DNA of 64,000 nucleotides. It comes from an uncultured Alphaproteobacteria bacterium. Lineage in GTDB: Bacteria > Pseudomonadota > Alphaproteobacteria > CAAHEQ01 > UBA3637. The stretch's first letter is position 1. Each line of letters starts with the position of its first letter. The stretch is taken from NCBI GenBank assembly GCA_934216505.1, contig CAKQBW010000005.1, forward strand, positions 1-64,000. The letters are read 5' to 3'. Position numbers and translations under genes: made by a program. The notes beneath the pieces are model-generated. The model was not told where the DNA came from. It made no database searches and saw only the letters and a program-made list of their open reading frames with translations. This document shows, one piece after another, positions 41,703 to 50,616 of the stretch.

Positions 41703-43382
41703 ATGAAAAAAAGATTGTGGTTTTATACAACATTTTTTATCTGTGTCGTTCTTTTATATGCAGGGGGCAGGTTTTATGTCGCCCGCCAAGAAAAAGAAGA
41801 ATGGGAAAACCTGTGGAAAACCAACCGTTCTTTACCAGAAGATTTAGATGTACATGCCTATCTGTCAGGCAACTTTGCCCGCCAAACAGGCAAAGCTGAT
41901 GTCGCTCTCAAGGCCTATTTAAACGCTTTGAAAAAAGACCCCAACAACCAAAGCCTGAGACAGGAAATTTACCTTTTGGCTATGATTCAAGGACAGGCCC
42001 CGCTCTTTTTACCTTATTTGGACAAATTTACCCCTCAGGCGAAGGCAGAAATGATGGCAGATTATGTGCAAGTGGCCCATCTGATTCAACAAGGAAAAAC
42101 GCAACAAGCCGTCAAAGTCCTTACCTATAAAAAAACACACCCAATTGACAAACTCTTGGTTCCCCTGATTAAAAGTTGGATTTATGCCAAAGAAGGACAA
42201 CGCCCGCAAGCCTTTCAGATTTTAAATGAATTAGATGAAAAAAAATTCGCCTTTGCTAAAGGTTATCAAACTTTTTTGTTGGGGGCCTATTTTAACGACT
42301 CGTCTGCCATTGAAAAGGGGATTCAACAAATGCAAGGAAAACGGTTGCCCGCTGTTGGCTTTTTTCCTTTGATGAAAAAGTATGTCGCCCCGAATGCCGA
42401 TTTATTTCAACAATACGAAAAGATGGTCAAAAACTATCCCGTCACCGCTGATTTAATTCAATTTATGGGACGGCAAAATTTAACTTTTGACACAGGACTG
42501 GCCGAAATTTTTTACTTTGTTTCCGCCGATGAAGGCAACAATTTATTGGATAAAAAAGAGGCCTTGTTCCTCAATAGTGTCGCCTTGCTTTTGGATCCCC
42601 ATAAAACACTGGCCTTGATTTGGGGGGCTGAATTGACACAGGCGTTAAACCTCCCCCAAGTGAGTTTGTTGTATTATGCCCACCTGCCCCAAAAAAATGC
42701 GACCCTTTTGTTTAAACAAGCCCACTTAATGACTTTGGTCAATCAATCCGATAAGGCCATGGAAATTTTAACAAGCCTTAAAACAACCAATCAAGACAAT
42801 GTGCCTCTACTGACTTTAATGGCCCAAATATACACCGAAAAACATCAAGAACACGAAGCATTAAAACTTTACGATTTAATCTTAAATCAATACGCCCAAA
42901 AACTAGACAACAAAAATTTGGCTAAAACGCACTTGATGCGGGCCAACATCAATTATAATTTAGGGCGGACAGACGACTTGATTTTGGATTTAGAAAAAGC
43001 CTATATCCTGATGCCCGATGATGCCATGATTCAAAATGATTTAGGGTATAATAAACTTTTACAAGGTCAAACAGACGAAGGATTTGAATTGGTTCAACAG
43101 GCGTATCAAAAAAATCCCAAAAGCCCTTATATTTTGGATAGCCTCGCCTTTGCCTATAGTCAAAAAAATCAATTTTTGGTCGCCCTGCCCTTTGCCGAAA
43201 GGGCCTTAGAACTGATGCCTCAAAGCGCCCTCATCAATATGCATTTAGGGGACATCTATCAAGCCTTAGGACGCAAAAGAGAAGCCCAATTTCAATACAA
43301 AAAAGCCTTGGATTTAAAGACAGACCTTACGCCTGAAATGGAAAAAACTCTGGCACAAAAATCCCAATTTAAAAGAAATTAA
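41703..43382 (+). CDS. Membrane-anchored TPR-repeat protein
   Basis: A 559-aa protein with an N-terminal membrane anchor (KRLWFYTTFFICVVLLYAGG) followed by tetratricopeptide repeats. Clear units near the C-terminus include AKTHLMRANINYNLGR, AMIQNDLGYNKLLQGQTDEG, ILDSLAFAYSQKNQF and LINMHLGDIYQALGRKREA. The ATG at 41703 follows AAAGGAAAG, and the longer upstream frame is rejected. TPR proteins are scaffolds; this one probably acts in the periplasm, perhaps in envelope assembly. Its 3' end overlaps the converging Sel1 gene by 14 bp. Confidence 0.85.
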   Translation: MKKRLWFYTTFFICVVLLYAGGRFYVARQEKEEWENLWKTNRSLPEDLDVHAYLSGNFARQTGKADVALKAYLNALKKDPNNQSLRQEIYLLAMIQGQAPLFLPYLDKFTPQAKAEMMADYVQVAHLIQQGKTQQAVKVLTYKKTHPIDKLLVPLIKSWIYAKEGQRPQAFQILNELDEKKFAFAKGYQTFLLGAYFNDSSAIEKGIQQMQGKRLPAVGFFPLMKKYVAPNADLFQQYEKMVKNYPVTADLIQFMGRQNLTFDTGLAEIFYFVSADEGNNLLDKKEALFLNSVALLLDPHKTLALIWGAELTQALNLPQVSLLYYAHLPQKNATLLFKQAHLMTLVNQSDKAMEILTSLKTTNQDNVPLLTLMAQIYTEKHQEHEALKLYDLILNQYAQKLDNKNLAKTHLMRANINYNLGRTDDLILDLEKAYILMPDDAMIQNDLGYNKLLQGQTDEGFELVQQAYQKNPKSPYILDSLAFAYSQKNQFLVALPFAERALELMPQSALINMHLGDIYQALGRKREAQFQYKKALDLKTDLTPEMEKTLAQKSQFKRN

Positions 43383-44730
43383 ATCCTCCGCCAGAAGAAT
43401 TTACTTTCAGGGTATTCTTTCCGTCTTTGGAAAGGGTCGCAATGGCTTTATCCAACTCCTCCTGTGTTGTTTTGGATAAGATGGTTGAAATCGCCCGTTG
43501 CGCCAAAGTATTCAAAACGGGGTCTTGATTTTCTTTGACTTTTTGCATCCAAAAATAACATTGCGCCGTATCGGGGGCTGTCCCAATACCTTCACATAAC
43601 ATTTGGGCCATTTGGTACTGCGCATAAGTATCCCCCGTCTGAGCGCCTTTTTGGTACCATTTAAAGGCCTCAGGGGCATTATTCATGCGATACATCAACA
43701 AATCCCCAAAATACCCATAGGCATCTTGCTTACCCTCTTTAAAAGCTTGTTCAATGTTGGACACTAATCCCCCCACATTTTCAAAACCAATGGCTTTATC
43801 AATTTCTGCATTTGTTAAATTATACCGTTCGGGATTACGGGGAATAAAGCCCATTTTTTCAAATAATTCTTGTAAAGAACGGGGGTCATTAAAGCCATTT
43901 ATCACAGGAATCTTTGTATTTTTTTTGACTTCTTTAGACACCGATTTATCCGCCGAAGAGGGTTTCCATTTACTCAAAGCCTGTTGAATAGCGGAGAGTT
44001 CTTTTTTCTTTAACCGCCGCTCTAATTCATCACGTTTTTCGGTGGCCCGTTGTCCCACTTCATCAAAGTTATAGGCGGCAATAATACTGTACCACCCATA
44101 GGCATCTGCCCGATTTTTATATTGGGGATTGGTCAGGTATAAATCCGCCAACTCAATTTGCGCCAAAACATACCCTTGTTTGGCTGCACGGGTCATCCAT
44201 GTAAAACCACTTTTGTAATCCAAAGGAACACCCCGCCCCTCTAAATACATTTCAGCCAACTGATACTGGGCTTTCATGTTCCCCGCCAAAGCCGCAATTA
44301 AATAATATCCATACGCTTGATTGAGATTAAATTCAGGTTGATTTGGGTCCGAATAAAAAAGCCCCAACTGAAAAGCCGCCTCAGATTCCCCCGCCAAAGT
44401 GGCTGTCTTTAAAGCCGTCAGCCCCGCTTGCGTCTCCCCTGATTCCAACAACAGTTTTCCCATCAAAGCCGTAGCGGGAAAGTAAAAGCCTGAATCCGCC
44501 GCCCGAAAGTAAGAAAGGGCCCGATTTTTATCCTGAACGACCCCCGCCCCATCCAAATACATCTTCCCCAAATAATAGGTGGCAATAGGATTGCCTTCTT
44601 CTTGTAAATAGGTCAATTCCATCAATGCATTGGGATACATCCCGTTGTTATAAGCCAAAATACCATCATTCAATCCCGCCCAACAGGGAAACGACAAACA
44701 AGTCGCCAACAAAAAAATCGTCTTTTTCAT
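43369..44730 (-). CDS. Secreted Sel1-like repeat protein
   Basis: A 453-aa protein. The signal peptide (MKKTIFLLATCLSFPCWA) is followed by Sel1-like repeats, e.g. PIATYYLGKMYLDGAGVVQD, AAFQLGLFYSD, AQYQLAEMYLEGRGVPLDYK, LAQIELADLYL, and a last unit AQYQMAQMLCEGIGTAPDTA. AAAGGAGC before the ATG fixes the start at 44730. Such periplasmic repeat proteins mediate protein contacts. It is followed upstream by an NlpD-like gene 63 bp away, and the two may be co-transcribed. Confidence 0.85.
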   Translation of the reverse strand: MKKTIFLLATCLSFPCWAGLNDGILAYNNGMYPNALMELTYLQEEGNPIATYYLGKMYLDGAGVVQDKNRALSYFRAADSGFYFPATALMGKLLLESGETQAGLTALKTATLAGESEAAFQLGLFYSDPNQPEFNLNQAYGYYLIAALAGNMKAQYQLAEMYLEGRGVPLDYKSGFTWMTRAAKQGYVLAQIELADLYLTNPQYKNRADAYGWYSIIAAYNFDEVGQRATEKRDELERRLKKKELSAIQQALSKWKPSSADKSVSKEVKKNTKIPVINGFNDPRSLQELFEKMGFIPRNPERYNLTNAEIDKAIGFENVGGLVSNIEQAFKEGKQDAYGYFGDLLMYRMNNAPEAFKWYQKGAQTGDTYAQYQMAQMLCEGIGTAPDTAQCYFWMQKVKENQDPVLNTLAQRAISTILSKTTQEELDKAIATLSKDGKNTLKVNSSGGGFNFF

Positions 44731-44793
44731 TTCAAGCTCCTTTCGTTTTTCCACCCCAAAACATAGCATAGCCCCCCGCAAAACGCAAGCCTT

Positions 44794-45621
44794 TTATTTT
44801 AAATAGGTCAGCGGATTAACAGGTTTCGTTTTATAGCGCACTTCAAAGTGTAATTGCGGTGTTTTCACGCCGCCGGATTTTCCCACTGTGGCAATTTTTT
44901 GCCCTGTCTTTAAAACTTGTCCTTTTTTCACCATGACTTTGTCCGCGTGGGCATAAGCGGTAAACCAGCCCCCCTCATGACGCACCAACACCAAATTTCC
45001 ATACCCTTTTAAATCACTTCCTGCATAAGCGACCGTTCCTTTATCGGCCACCAAAATCGGCGTCCCTTTCTTGGCGGCAATGTTGATACCATCGTTATAT
45101 GAGCCCCCCTTTGTCGCCCCAAAATTTTGAATCACTTTCCCTTTGACAGGATAGTGAAAACGTTTCTTTTGCGCCGAAACAGGCACCTTTATTTCCTTTT
45201 TGTTGGGCACTTTGGGGGAACTTTTAGCGGCACTTTTTTTCTGGCCCGCCCCTGTTGTCGCTTGAGGAACTTCCTCCGCCGTCCAAGATTGAATTACCAA
45301 TTTTTGACCTGGCTTTAAAAGGTAGGGATCTTTTAATTTATTTTGACGCGCCAACTGATTGACCGACATATCAAAGCGGCGGGCGATAGAATACAGGGTA
45401 TCTTTATGGCACACCGTATAGGTTTTGGGTTGGGGAATTTTTAACCGTTGGCCCACTTTGATGATATAGGGAGAAGGAATTTTATTTTCCTGAATCAACG
45501 CCCGCACAGGCACTTCATATTTGCGGGAAAGAGAATAAAGAGTATCCCCCCGCCGCACCCGTACCACGGAAGTACAGCCCGATAAAAAAAGCATCACACA
45601 CAAGAAAATCAATCCCCGCAT
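44794..45621 (-). CDS. nlpD: NlpD-like lipoprotein: two LysM domains and degenerate LytM/M23 domain
   Basis: A ~275-aa protein. Lipobox LSGC; two LysM peptidoglycan-binding domains (VRRGDTLYSLSRKYEVPVRA, CHKDTLYSIARRFDMSVNQL); a C-terminal LytM domain. The usual zinc ligands HxxxD are replaced in GSYNDGINIA, and HxH is changed in YAHAD. It is therefore probably catalytically inactive, like NlpD and EnvC, which activate septal amidases. Located at the outer membrane or septum. The ATG at 45621 is taken as start. Confidence 0.85.
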   Translation of the reverse strand: MRGLIFLCVMLFLSGCTSVVRVRRGDTLYSLSRKYEVPVRALIQENKIPSPYIIKVGQRLKIPQPKTYTVCHKDTLYSIARRFDMSVNQLARQNKLKDPYLLKPGQKLVIQSWTAEEVPQATTGAGQKKSAAKSSPKVPNKKEIKVPVSAQKKRFHYPVKGKVIQNFGATKGGSYNDGINIAAKKGTPILVADKGTVAYAGSDLKGYGNLVLVRHEGGWFTAYAHADKVMVKKGQVLKTGQKIATVGKSGGVKTPQLHFEVRYKTKPVNPLTYLK

Positions 45622-45659
45622 AAACATCTATTTAGCACAATTATACAAAAAAAACAAGA

Positions 45660-45690
45660 AAAAAGGCCGATTCCAAAGAACCGACCTTTT
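45660..45690 (-). terminator. Intrinsic terminator of the DsbA-like gene
   Basis: On the minus strand AAGGTCGGTTC, loop TTTG, GAATCGGCCTTTTTT (two G-U pairs). Confidence 0.7.
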
Positions 45691-45709
45691 CAAAAAGACC
45701 AAGCCTCAC

Positions 45710-46525
45710 TTATTTTTTGGTTTGAGAAGCCTTCACAGCCTCTTGTAATTTTTCACCAAACAAAGCACCAGGATTGACTTTTCCATCAACAATCAACATA
45801 GGTACCCCGTTGATGTTCAATTTTCTAGCATACTTTTGGTTGGCTTCCAATTTTCCACGGATTTCCTCGGAATCAGCATCTTTCTTTAACTTATCCGCAT
45901 TCAATCCCAATTTCTTTCCCAAAGCCATCAAAGCGGGTTCGTCCAATTTTCCTTTGGCTTCCCCAACGGCTTCGTGCATTTCGGCGTACTTGCCTTGCTT
46001 ACCCGCGGCTAACACATAGCGTGCAATTGTTTGTGAGGCTTCCCCGAAAATAGGTGTATCAATAGGAATCCAACGAATGTTTTTCCCTTCCGCAGAGGCC
46101 ACCACTTTGTGCATTTCTGCATTTGTTTTTTTGCACCAACCACATTGATAATCAAAAAATTCAATAATCACAAATTTCCCTTCGGGATTACCCAAAGAAT
46201 AGTTTGTTTTATCGGACACAATTTCTGCCACAATGGCTTTTGGAGCCACAGGTTTGCGCAGTTCTTCTTGGTATTTTTCCACAGACTCAATAATGACTTG
46301 AGGATTTTCTTGAATGTACTTTTCAAATGTTTTGGGGCAACCCGCTTTCATCACGGCCCAACCCGACAAAGCCAAAGCCAAGACGGACACGCCCAAAACG
46401 ATGGCTTTCATGGGGCCACATTTGCACCCACACCCACATTCACAATGACAGTCTTTGCCGCATTCACATTTTTTTTCAACGGCATGTTCGTTCTTTTTTT
46501 CCATTTTTTTAACAGTTTTTTTCAT
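45710..46525 (-). CDS. DsbA-family thiol-disulfide protein with cytoplasmic Cys cluster
   Basis: A 271-aa protein. Residues ~20-40 contain CECGKDCHCECGCGCKCG, about nine Cys in 18 residues, followed by a membrane helix (KAIVLGVSVLALALSGWAVM). The periplasmic thioredoxin-fold domain has FFDYQCGWCKKTN (active site CGWC) and the cis-Pro loop NINGVPMLIVDG. It resembles DsbA/BdbD-type oxidases or DsbG-like reductases. The N-terminal cluster would lie in the cytoplasm and probably binds metal (inference). The second ATG (46525) fits AAAGGAG better. Confidence 0.82.
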   Translation of the reverse strand: MKKTVKKMEKKNEHAVEKKCECGKDCHCECGCGCKCGPMKAIVLGVSVLALALSGWAVMKAGCPKTFEKYIQENPQVIIESVEKYQEELRKPVAPKAIVAEIVSDKTNYSLGNPEGKFVIIEFFDYQCGWCKKTNAEMHKVVASAEGKNIRWIPIDTPIFGEASQTIARYVLAAGKQGKYAEMHEAVGEAKGKLDEPALMALGKKLGLNADKLKKDADSEEIRGKLEANQKYARKLNINGVPMLIVDGKVNPGALFGEKLQEAVKASQTKK

Positions 46526-46627
46526 TCTCATTTCTCCTTTCTTTTGTTTGAGAACTCCCCTTTAAAAAAAGACGCTCATCACCCTAGCATATTTTTTAAT
46601 TCTTGACAAGAGGGAAAAACATTTTTT

Positions 46628-47857
46628 TTAAAACTTATATTGAAATTGAATTCCCCCCATGTCGGATTTGGAATCATAGTGTCCTGAATAATATCCAGCG
46701 CCATCGGCCGTTCCAAAGGCATTCGCCTTTTTAATAAACAAGTGCGCATAGCCCAAATCAACCTGCCAATTATCCCGTTGATAACTGAGCCCCCCTGACA
46801 CCCAAATCCGCCGCGCATCCGGAATTCTGGGGGTCCGATATTCGGGCGAAGAAATTGCCGATTGGTCATAGGCTGACCCAACACGCAAAGTCAAATTTTT
46901 GTTCAATTTATAATCTGCCCCTAATGCAAAAAACCAAGTATCCCGCCAATTTTCATGGGTTGAATTTAAAGGAATACGGTTTTCTTGGTTCAAAGTCAAA
47001 CGTTCAAAGCGGGACCAACGGGTCCAACGGGCGGACCCTGACAAAGTCCATTTTGCCCCAATCTCTTGTGCCGCAGAAAACAACACGGTTTCAGGGGTGG
47101 TAATACGGGCATTCATGCTGAATTGATTGCCCCGCAAATAAGGGATTATAGATCCCCGTGGTTCATTTTTCCCCGTCAATTTATGACGCACATGCGACCG
47201 ATAGGACAATCCCAGCCGTGTGGTCGGTGTGGCTTTCCATGTCAGGCCCGCAATATATCCCAAGCCCATATCATGTCCCCGAATATCCGTGGTCCCACCA
47301 TAGGGCACTGCGCCCGTTAAATGTGCCACTGCATATTGAATATTCAATCCCAGCCCCAAGGACACTGTATCGGTTATTTTATGTGAAAGAGCGGGGGTAA
47401 AATTCACCGCTGTGATTCCCGAATATTGGCCGTGTGTTTCCCCAAACCAACCGTTGGGATAATCTGTTGCTAACCCATAGGGCGCATAAAGCCCCGCCCC
47501 AATCGTTGTTTTATCATTGACTTTATATTGTGTAAAGACATTCGGCATCAACCGAAACAAGCGGGTAAAAGTGTGACCAGAATATCTTGGCTGCGTTGGA
47601 TTTGTCCCCGAAGAAGTCCCATAGACCGTTGTACGCACATCAATCCCTGTAAAGCCCAGTTGCGCCCCTGATTTTTGATTCATTTCCATCCCTGCGGGGT
47701 TATACGCCAAAGCCGAATAATCGTCCCCCATAATCCCTGACCCTGCAAAAGAACGGCCCATACCCGCAACGGAATACTCTTGTAATTGAAACCCTGCCGC
47801 TTGCGCTTGGCCGACAAATAAACTAAATATAGATAAACTCAACAATTTTTTGAACAT
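46628..47857 (-). CDS. FadL/OmpP1/TodX-family outer membrane transport protein
   Basis: A 409-aa beta-barrel. Signal peptide ending AQA; the mature start AGFQLQEYSVAGMGRSFAG followed by YSALAYNPAGMEM is the FadL family hallmark (N-terminal plug with NPA motif). The end is aromatic (IQFQYKF). Family members import long-chain fatty acids or aromatics through the outer membrane. AAGGAGAAAA precedes the ATG. Confidence 0.9.
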   Translation of the reverse strand: MFKKLLSLSIFSLFVGQAQAAGFQLQEYSVAGMGRSFAGSGIMGDDYSALAYNPAGMEMNQKSGAQLGFTGIDVRTTVYGTSSGTNPTQPRYSGHTFTRLFRLMPNVFTQYKVNDKTTIGAGLYAPYGLATDYPNGWFGETHGQYSGITAVNFTPALSHKITDTVSLGLGLNIQYAVAHLTGAVPYGGTTDIRGHDMGLGYIAGLTWKATPTTRLGLSYRSHVRHKLTGKNEPRGSIIPYLRGNQFSMNARITTPETVLFSAAQEIGAKWTLSGSARWTRWSRFERLTLNQENRIPLNSTHENWRDTWFFALGADYKLNKNLTLRVGSAYDQSAISSPEYRTPRIPDARRIWVSGGLSYQRDNWQVDLGYAHLFIKKANAFGTADGAGYYSGHYDSKSDMGGIQFQYKF

Positions 47858-47972
47858 ATTTTCTCCTTGTTAAAAAACAGGGCGAGTTTAGTATTTTTGC
47901 ATTCTTTTTACTAGAGGAGAGAACAAAATCCCCTCAAAATTTAACAGAACTGTCATATTTTGAAATAATTTT

Positions 47973-48653
47973 TTAATCTAATTCACAAATTTTGCCGTCT
48001 TGAATACAAATACGGCGATCCATTTTTTGCGCCAATTCAGGGTTGTGTGTCGCCAACAAAGCCGATAAGCCTGTCTTGCGGACAATGGATAAAAAGGTTT
48101 GAAAAACATCTTCGGCTGTTTTGGGATCCAAATTTCCCGTGGGCTCGTCTGCCAATAAAAGAGCGGGCTGATTTGCCAAAGCCCGTGCAATCGCCACCCG
48201 TTGTTGTTCACCGCCTGATAATTGACCTGACCGATGCGTTAAACGGTGCGATAGTCCCACTTGCTTTAATAAATCAACCGCGCGTTCTTTGGCTTGCGTT
48301 GGCTTTACCCCAGCAATCAATTGAGGCATCATCACATTTTCCAGCGCATTAAAATCAGGCAAAAGCAAATGCGATTGATACACAAACCCCACCGTTTTCA
48401 TGCGCAGTTGTGTGCGCCCCGCATCATTCATACGGGTCGCATTTTGTCCCAACATTTCCACACTACCTTTCGTGGGCGTATCCAACAATCCCGCTAAATG
48501 CAACAAAGTGGATTTTCCAGATCCACTCGGCCCCACCAACGCCACAATTTCTCCCTTTTGGATTTCCAAATTGATATCCTTCAAGATATTTAATTGCGTG
48601 GGACCTTTACCAAACGAACGCACCAAATGGGATAATTTCAAAACACTATTCAT
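47973..48653 (-). CDS. lolD: Lipoprotein-release ABC transporter ATPase
   Basis: A 226-aa ABC ATPase. Walker A GPSGSGKST, signature LSGGEQQRVAIARAL, Walker B ALLLADEPTGNLD; the EPTGNLDP form is typical of LolD/MacB/FtsE. It overlaps the FtsX-like permease gene by 8 bp, which together makes the Lol complex that extracts outer-membrane lipoproteins from the inner membrane. Confidence 0.92.
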   Translation of the reverse strand: MNSVLKLSHLVRSFGKGPTQLNILKDINLEIQKGEIVALVGPSGSGKSTLLHLAGLLDTPTKGSVEMLGQNATRMNDAGRTQLRMKTVGFVYQSHLLLPDFNALENVMMPQLIAGVKPTQAKERAVDLLKQVGLSHRLTHRSGQLSGGEQQRVAIARALANQPALLLADEPTGNLDPKTAEDVFQTFLSIVRKTGLSALLATHNPELAQKMDRRICIQDGKICELD

Positions 48654-49890
48654 ATTTTAACGCCTCCACAGGGTCCGTTTTAGACGCTTTCCAACTGGGA
48701 TATAAAGTAGCCAAAAACGCCAAAGTTAAACTCATCCCAGCCACCCAACACACTTCATTCAATTCCACTTTGGCGGGCAAATGGGAAAGAAAATAGATTT
48801 CCGCCGAAAACAATTCATGTCCCGATAAACTTTCCAACCCCTGTTTAATACGGTCTATATTATAACAAAAAACAAGCCCCAACAATACCCCCGCCAAAGT
48901 CCCCATGAATCCCACCACTAAGCCCGCCAACAAAAACACCCGTTGTACGGCCCCTTTACTTAAACCCATCGTGCGCAAAATGGCAATGTCTTTGGCCTTA
49001 TCTTGGACCAACATAATCAAACCAGAAATCATATTAAAGGCGGCCACAATAATGATTAAAGTCAAAATCAAAAACATCACATTACGTTCCACTTCCACCG
49101 CATTAAAAAAGGCTTGATTCGTGTGCCGCCAATCATACACATCGGCCCGTCCTTGGAGTTGATCAAAAAGGGAATCCAAAACAGATTGACTGGCCTTTAA
49201 ATCCGTGGCAAAAACCTCCAAATGCGATACCTGATTTTTAAAGCCAAAAAACTTTTGCGCTACCGTCAAAGGCATAAACACAAAGTTTGAATCATACTCG
49301 CTCATCCCCGAATCAAAAGTACCCAACACCGTATAACTTTTCATTTGAGGCATAGACCCAAAGGCCGTCAAATGCGCCTTAGGCGACACAAAGGTCAATT
49401 TATCCCCCGCCCGCACACCGAGTTTATTTGCCAAACGCCACCCCAAAATCACACGATTTTTTTCAAAGCCCACCAATGGGGCCCCTTGGTAATTTTTTGT
49501 CAGTAAATCCCGATGAACGAAATCTGTTTGCGCCATGCCCCGCACCATCACCCCCGCTTGGCCCGCATCGGTCATCAGCATTGCCTGACCATCTACCACA
49601 GGCACCACCGCCACCACCGCTGGATTTTGTGCTACTTGCGCTTTTATTTCCTCATATCCATCCAAACTGGGACCAAAAATAGGATACACCCCTAAATGTC
49701 CATTCAATCCCAAAATACGCCCCAGCAATTCCTCCTTAAATCCATTCATGACACTCATCACGATAATCAAGGTGGCTACCCCCAGCATAATCCCCAAAAA
49801 AGAAAAGCCCGCTATGACAGACACAAAACCTGTCCGCTTGCGTGAGCGCAGGTACCGAAAAGCCAAAAGTCGTTCTGTTTTATTAAACAT
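48646..49890 (-). CDS. lolC: Lipoprotein-release ABC transporter permease (LolC/LolE family)
   Basis: A 414-aa protein. N-terminal LLAFRYLRSRKRTGFVSVIA and the first helix, a ~220-residue periplasmic domain, then three helices (ILTLIIIVAAFNMISGLIML; VGFMGTLAGVLLGLVF; a last one ending ALKYE). This four-helix FtsX-type layout and start are typical of LolC/E. Only one permease gene is present here, so it may act as a homodimer (LolF-type), as in many alphaproteobacteria. Confidence 0.92.
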   Translation of the reverse strand: MFNKTERLLAFRYLRSRKRTGFVSVIAGFSFLGIMLGVATLIIVMSVMNGFKEELLGRILGLNGHLGVYPIFGPSLDGYEEIKAQVAQNPAVVAVVPVVDGQAMLMTDAGQAGVMVRGMAQTDFVHRDLLTKNYQGAPLVGFEKNRVILGWRLANKLGVRAGDKLTFVSPKAHLTAFGSMPQMKSYTVLGTFDSGMSEYDSNFVFMPLTVAQKFFGFKNQVSHLEVFATDLKASQSVLDSLFDQLQGRADVYDWRHTNQAFFNAVEVERNVMFLILTLIIIVAAFNMISGLIMLVQDKAKDIAILRTMGLSKGAVQRVFLLAGLVVGFMGTLAGVLLGLVFCYNIDRIKQGLESLSGHELFSAEIYFLSHLPAKVELNEVCWVAGMSLTLAFLATLYPSWKASKTDPVEALKYE

Positions 49891-49934
49891 GGGGTGTATT
49901 TTATCCTAGTTTTTTTGGAAAAGCAAGCCTCCCC

Positions 49935-49963
49935 TTGATTCTTTTGCCTTTTTTTGGTACAAT
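49935..49963 (+). promoter_or_regulatory. Promoter giving a probable leaderless transcript
   Basis: TTGATT, a 17-bp spacer, TACAAT; the ATG at 49970 is 7 nt beyond the -10. Confidence 0.65.
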
Positions 49964-49969
49964 AAAGGC

Positions 49970-50260
49970 ATGTCTATAACAAAAAAAATGATTCATCCTT
50001 CGGTTTGTCCTCATGAATGGGCACGGCGACAATATAAATGCCAAAAGCAGATTCAGTTTCATACCAAGAATGCTTCTTTGCAAGGATTGATTGGGTTGGC
50101 TTTTTTGGGATTCGGATGGCACTATGCCCAAAAACACCCTGTTGTGGGGACCTTGGTAGCGGCCCCTTCGGCGGCTTGTGCTTTTTCAAAAAGTGCCGCC
50201 TCTTTGGCCAAACGCCAACTTTGGATAAAGGAAAGTGAAAAACTGCAACGCTATGGATAG
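49970..50260 (+). CDS. Small membrane protein (96 aa), probably leaderless
   Basis: It contains two hydrophobic stretches (LQGLIGLAFLGFGWHYA, VGTLVAAPSAACAF) and basic ends. The promoter -10 ends 7 nt before the ATG, so the mRNA probably starts at the AUG. It is followed 42 bp later by a similar small two-helix protein. No family is recognised. Confidence 0.6.
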   Translation: MSITKKMIHPSVCPHEWARRQYKCQKQIQFHTKNASLQGLIGLAFLGFGWHYAQKHPVVGTLVAAPSAACAFSKSAASLAKRQLWIKESEKLQRYG

Positions 50261-50302
50261 AATTTTTTTCCGAAAGCCCCGCCCCCTCACAAAAGGATTT
50301 TC

Positions 50303-50584
50303 ATGGAAAACATCTCAGAACAAAGAAAAAATCAACTGAAGCATCTGGCCTTTTATTTACACGAACAGCGCAAATGGAAACGGGTCGTCAATTACCATGC
50401 CTGTTGGACCGTTCCTTTAATAGCCTGTACTTTGATAGCGGCTTATAAAAAGCAAGGGCTGGAAACCATTGCCGCAGGGGGTGCCTCTACCATGGGGCTT
50501 TATTGCGTTCATCGGGCTAATTTTTATCGGCGGCAAGCAGAATATCGGGTGCGCTTTCAAAAAAGAAAACTCCAAAAAAATTGA
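50303..50584 (+). CDS. Small membrane protein (93 aa)
   Basis: Starts MENISEQRKNQLKHLAFYLH. Two hydrophobic stretches (ACWTVPLIACTLIAAY, LETIAAGGASTMGLYCVH) and a very basic C-terminus (RRQAEYRVRFQKRKLQ). Its topology and size resemble the preceding gene, suggesting a related pair. AAAAGGA precedes the ATG. Function unknown. Confidence 0.6.
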   Translation: MENISEQRKNQLKHLAFYLHEQRKWKRVVNYHACWTVPLIACTLIAAYKKQGLETIAAGGASTMGLYCVHRANFYRRQAEYRVRFQKRKLQKN

Positions 50585-50616
50585 TGCTTTCGAGGAAAAA
50601 AGCCCCCCCCTTTTTC

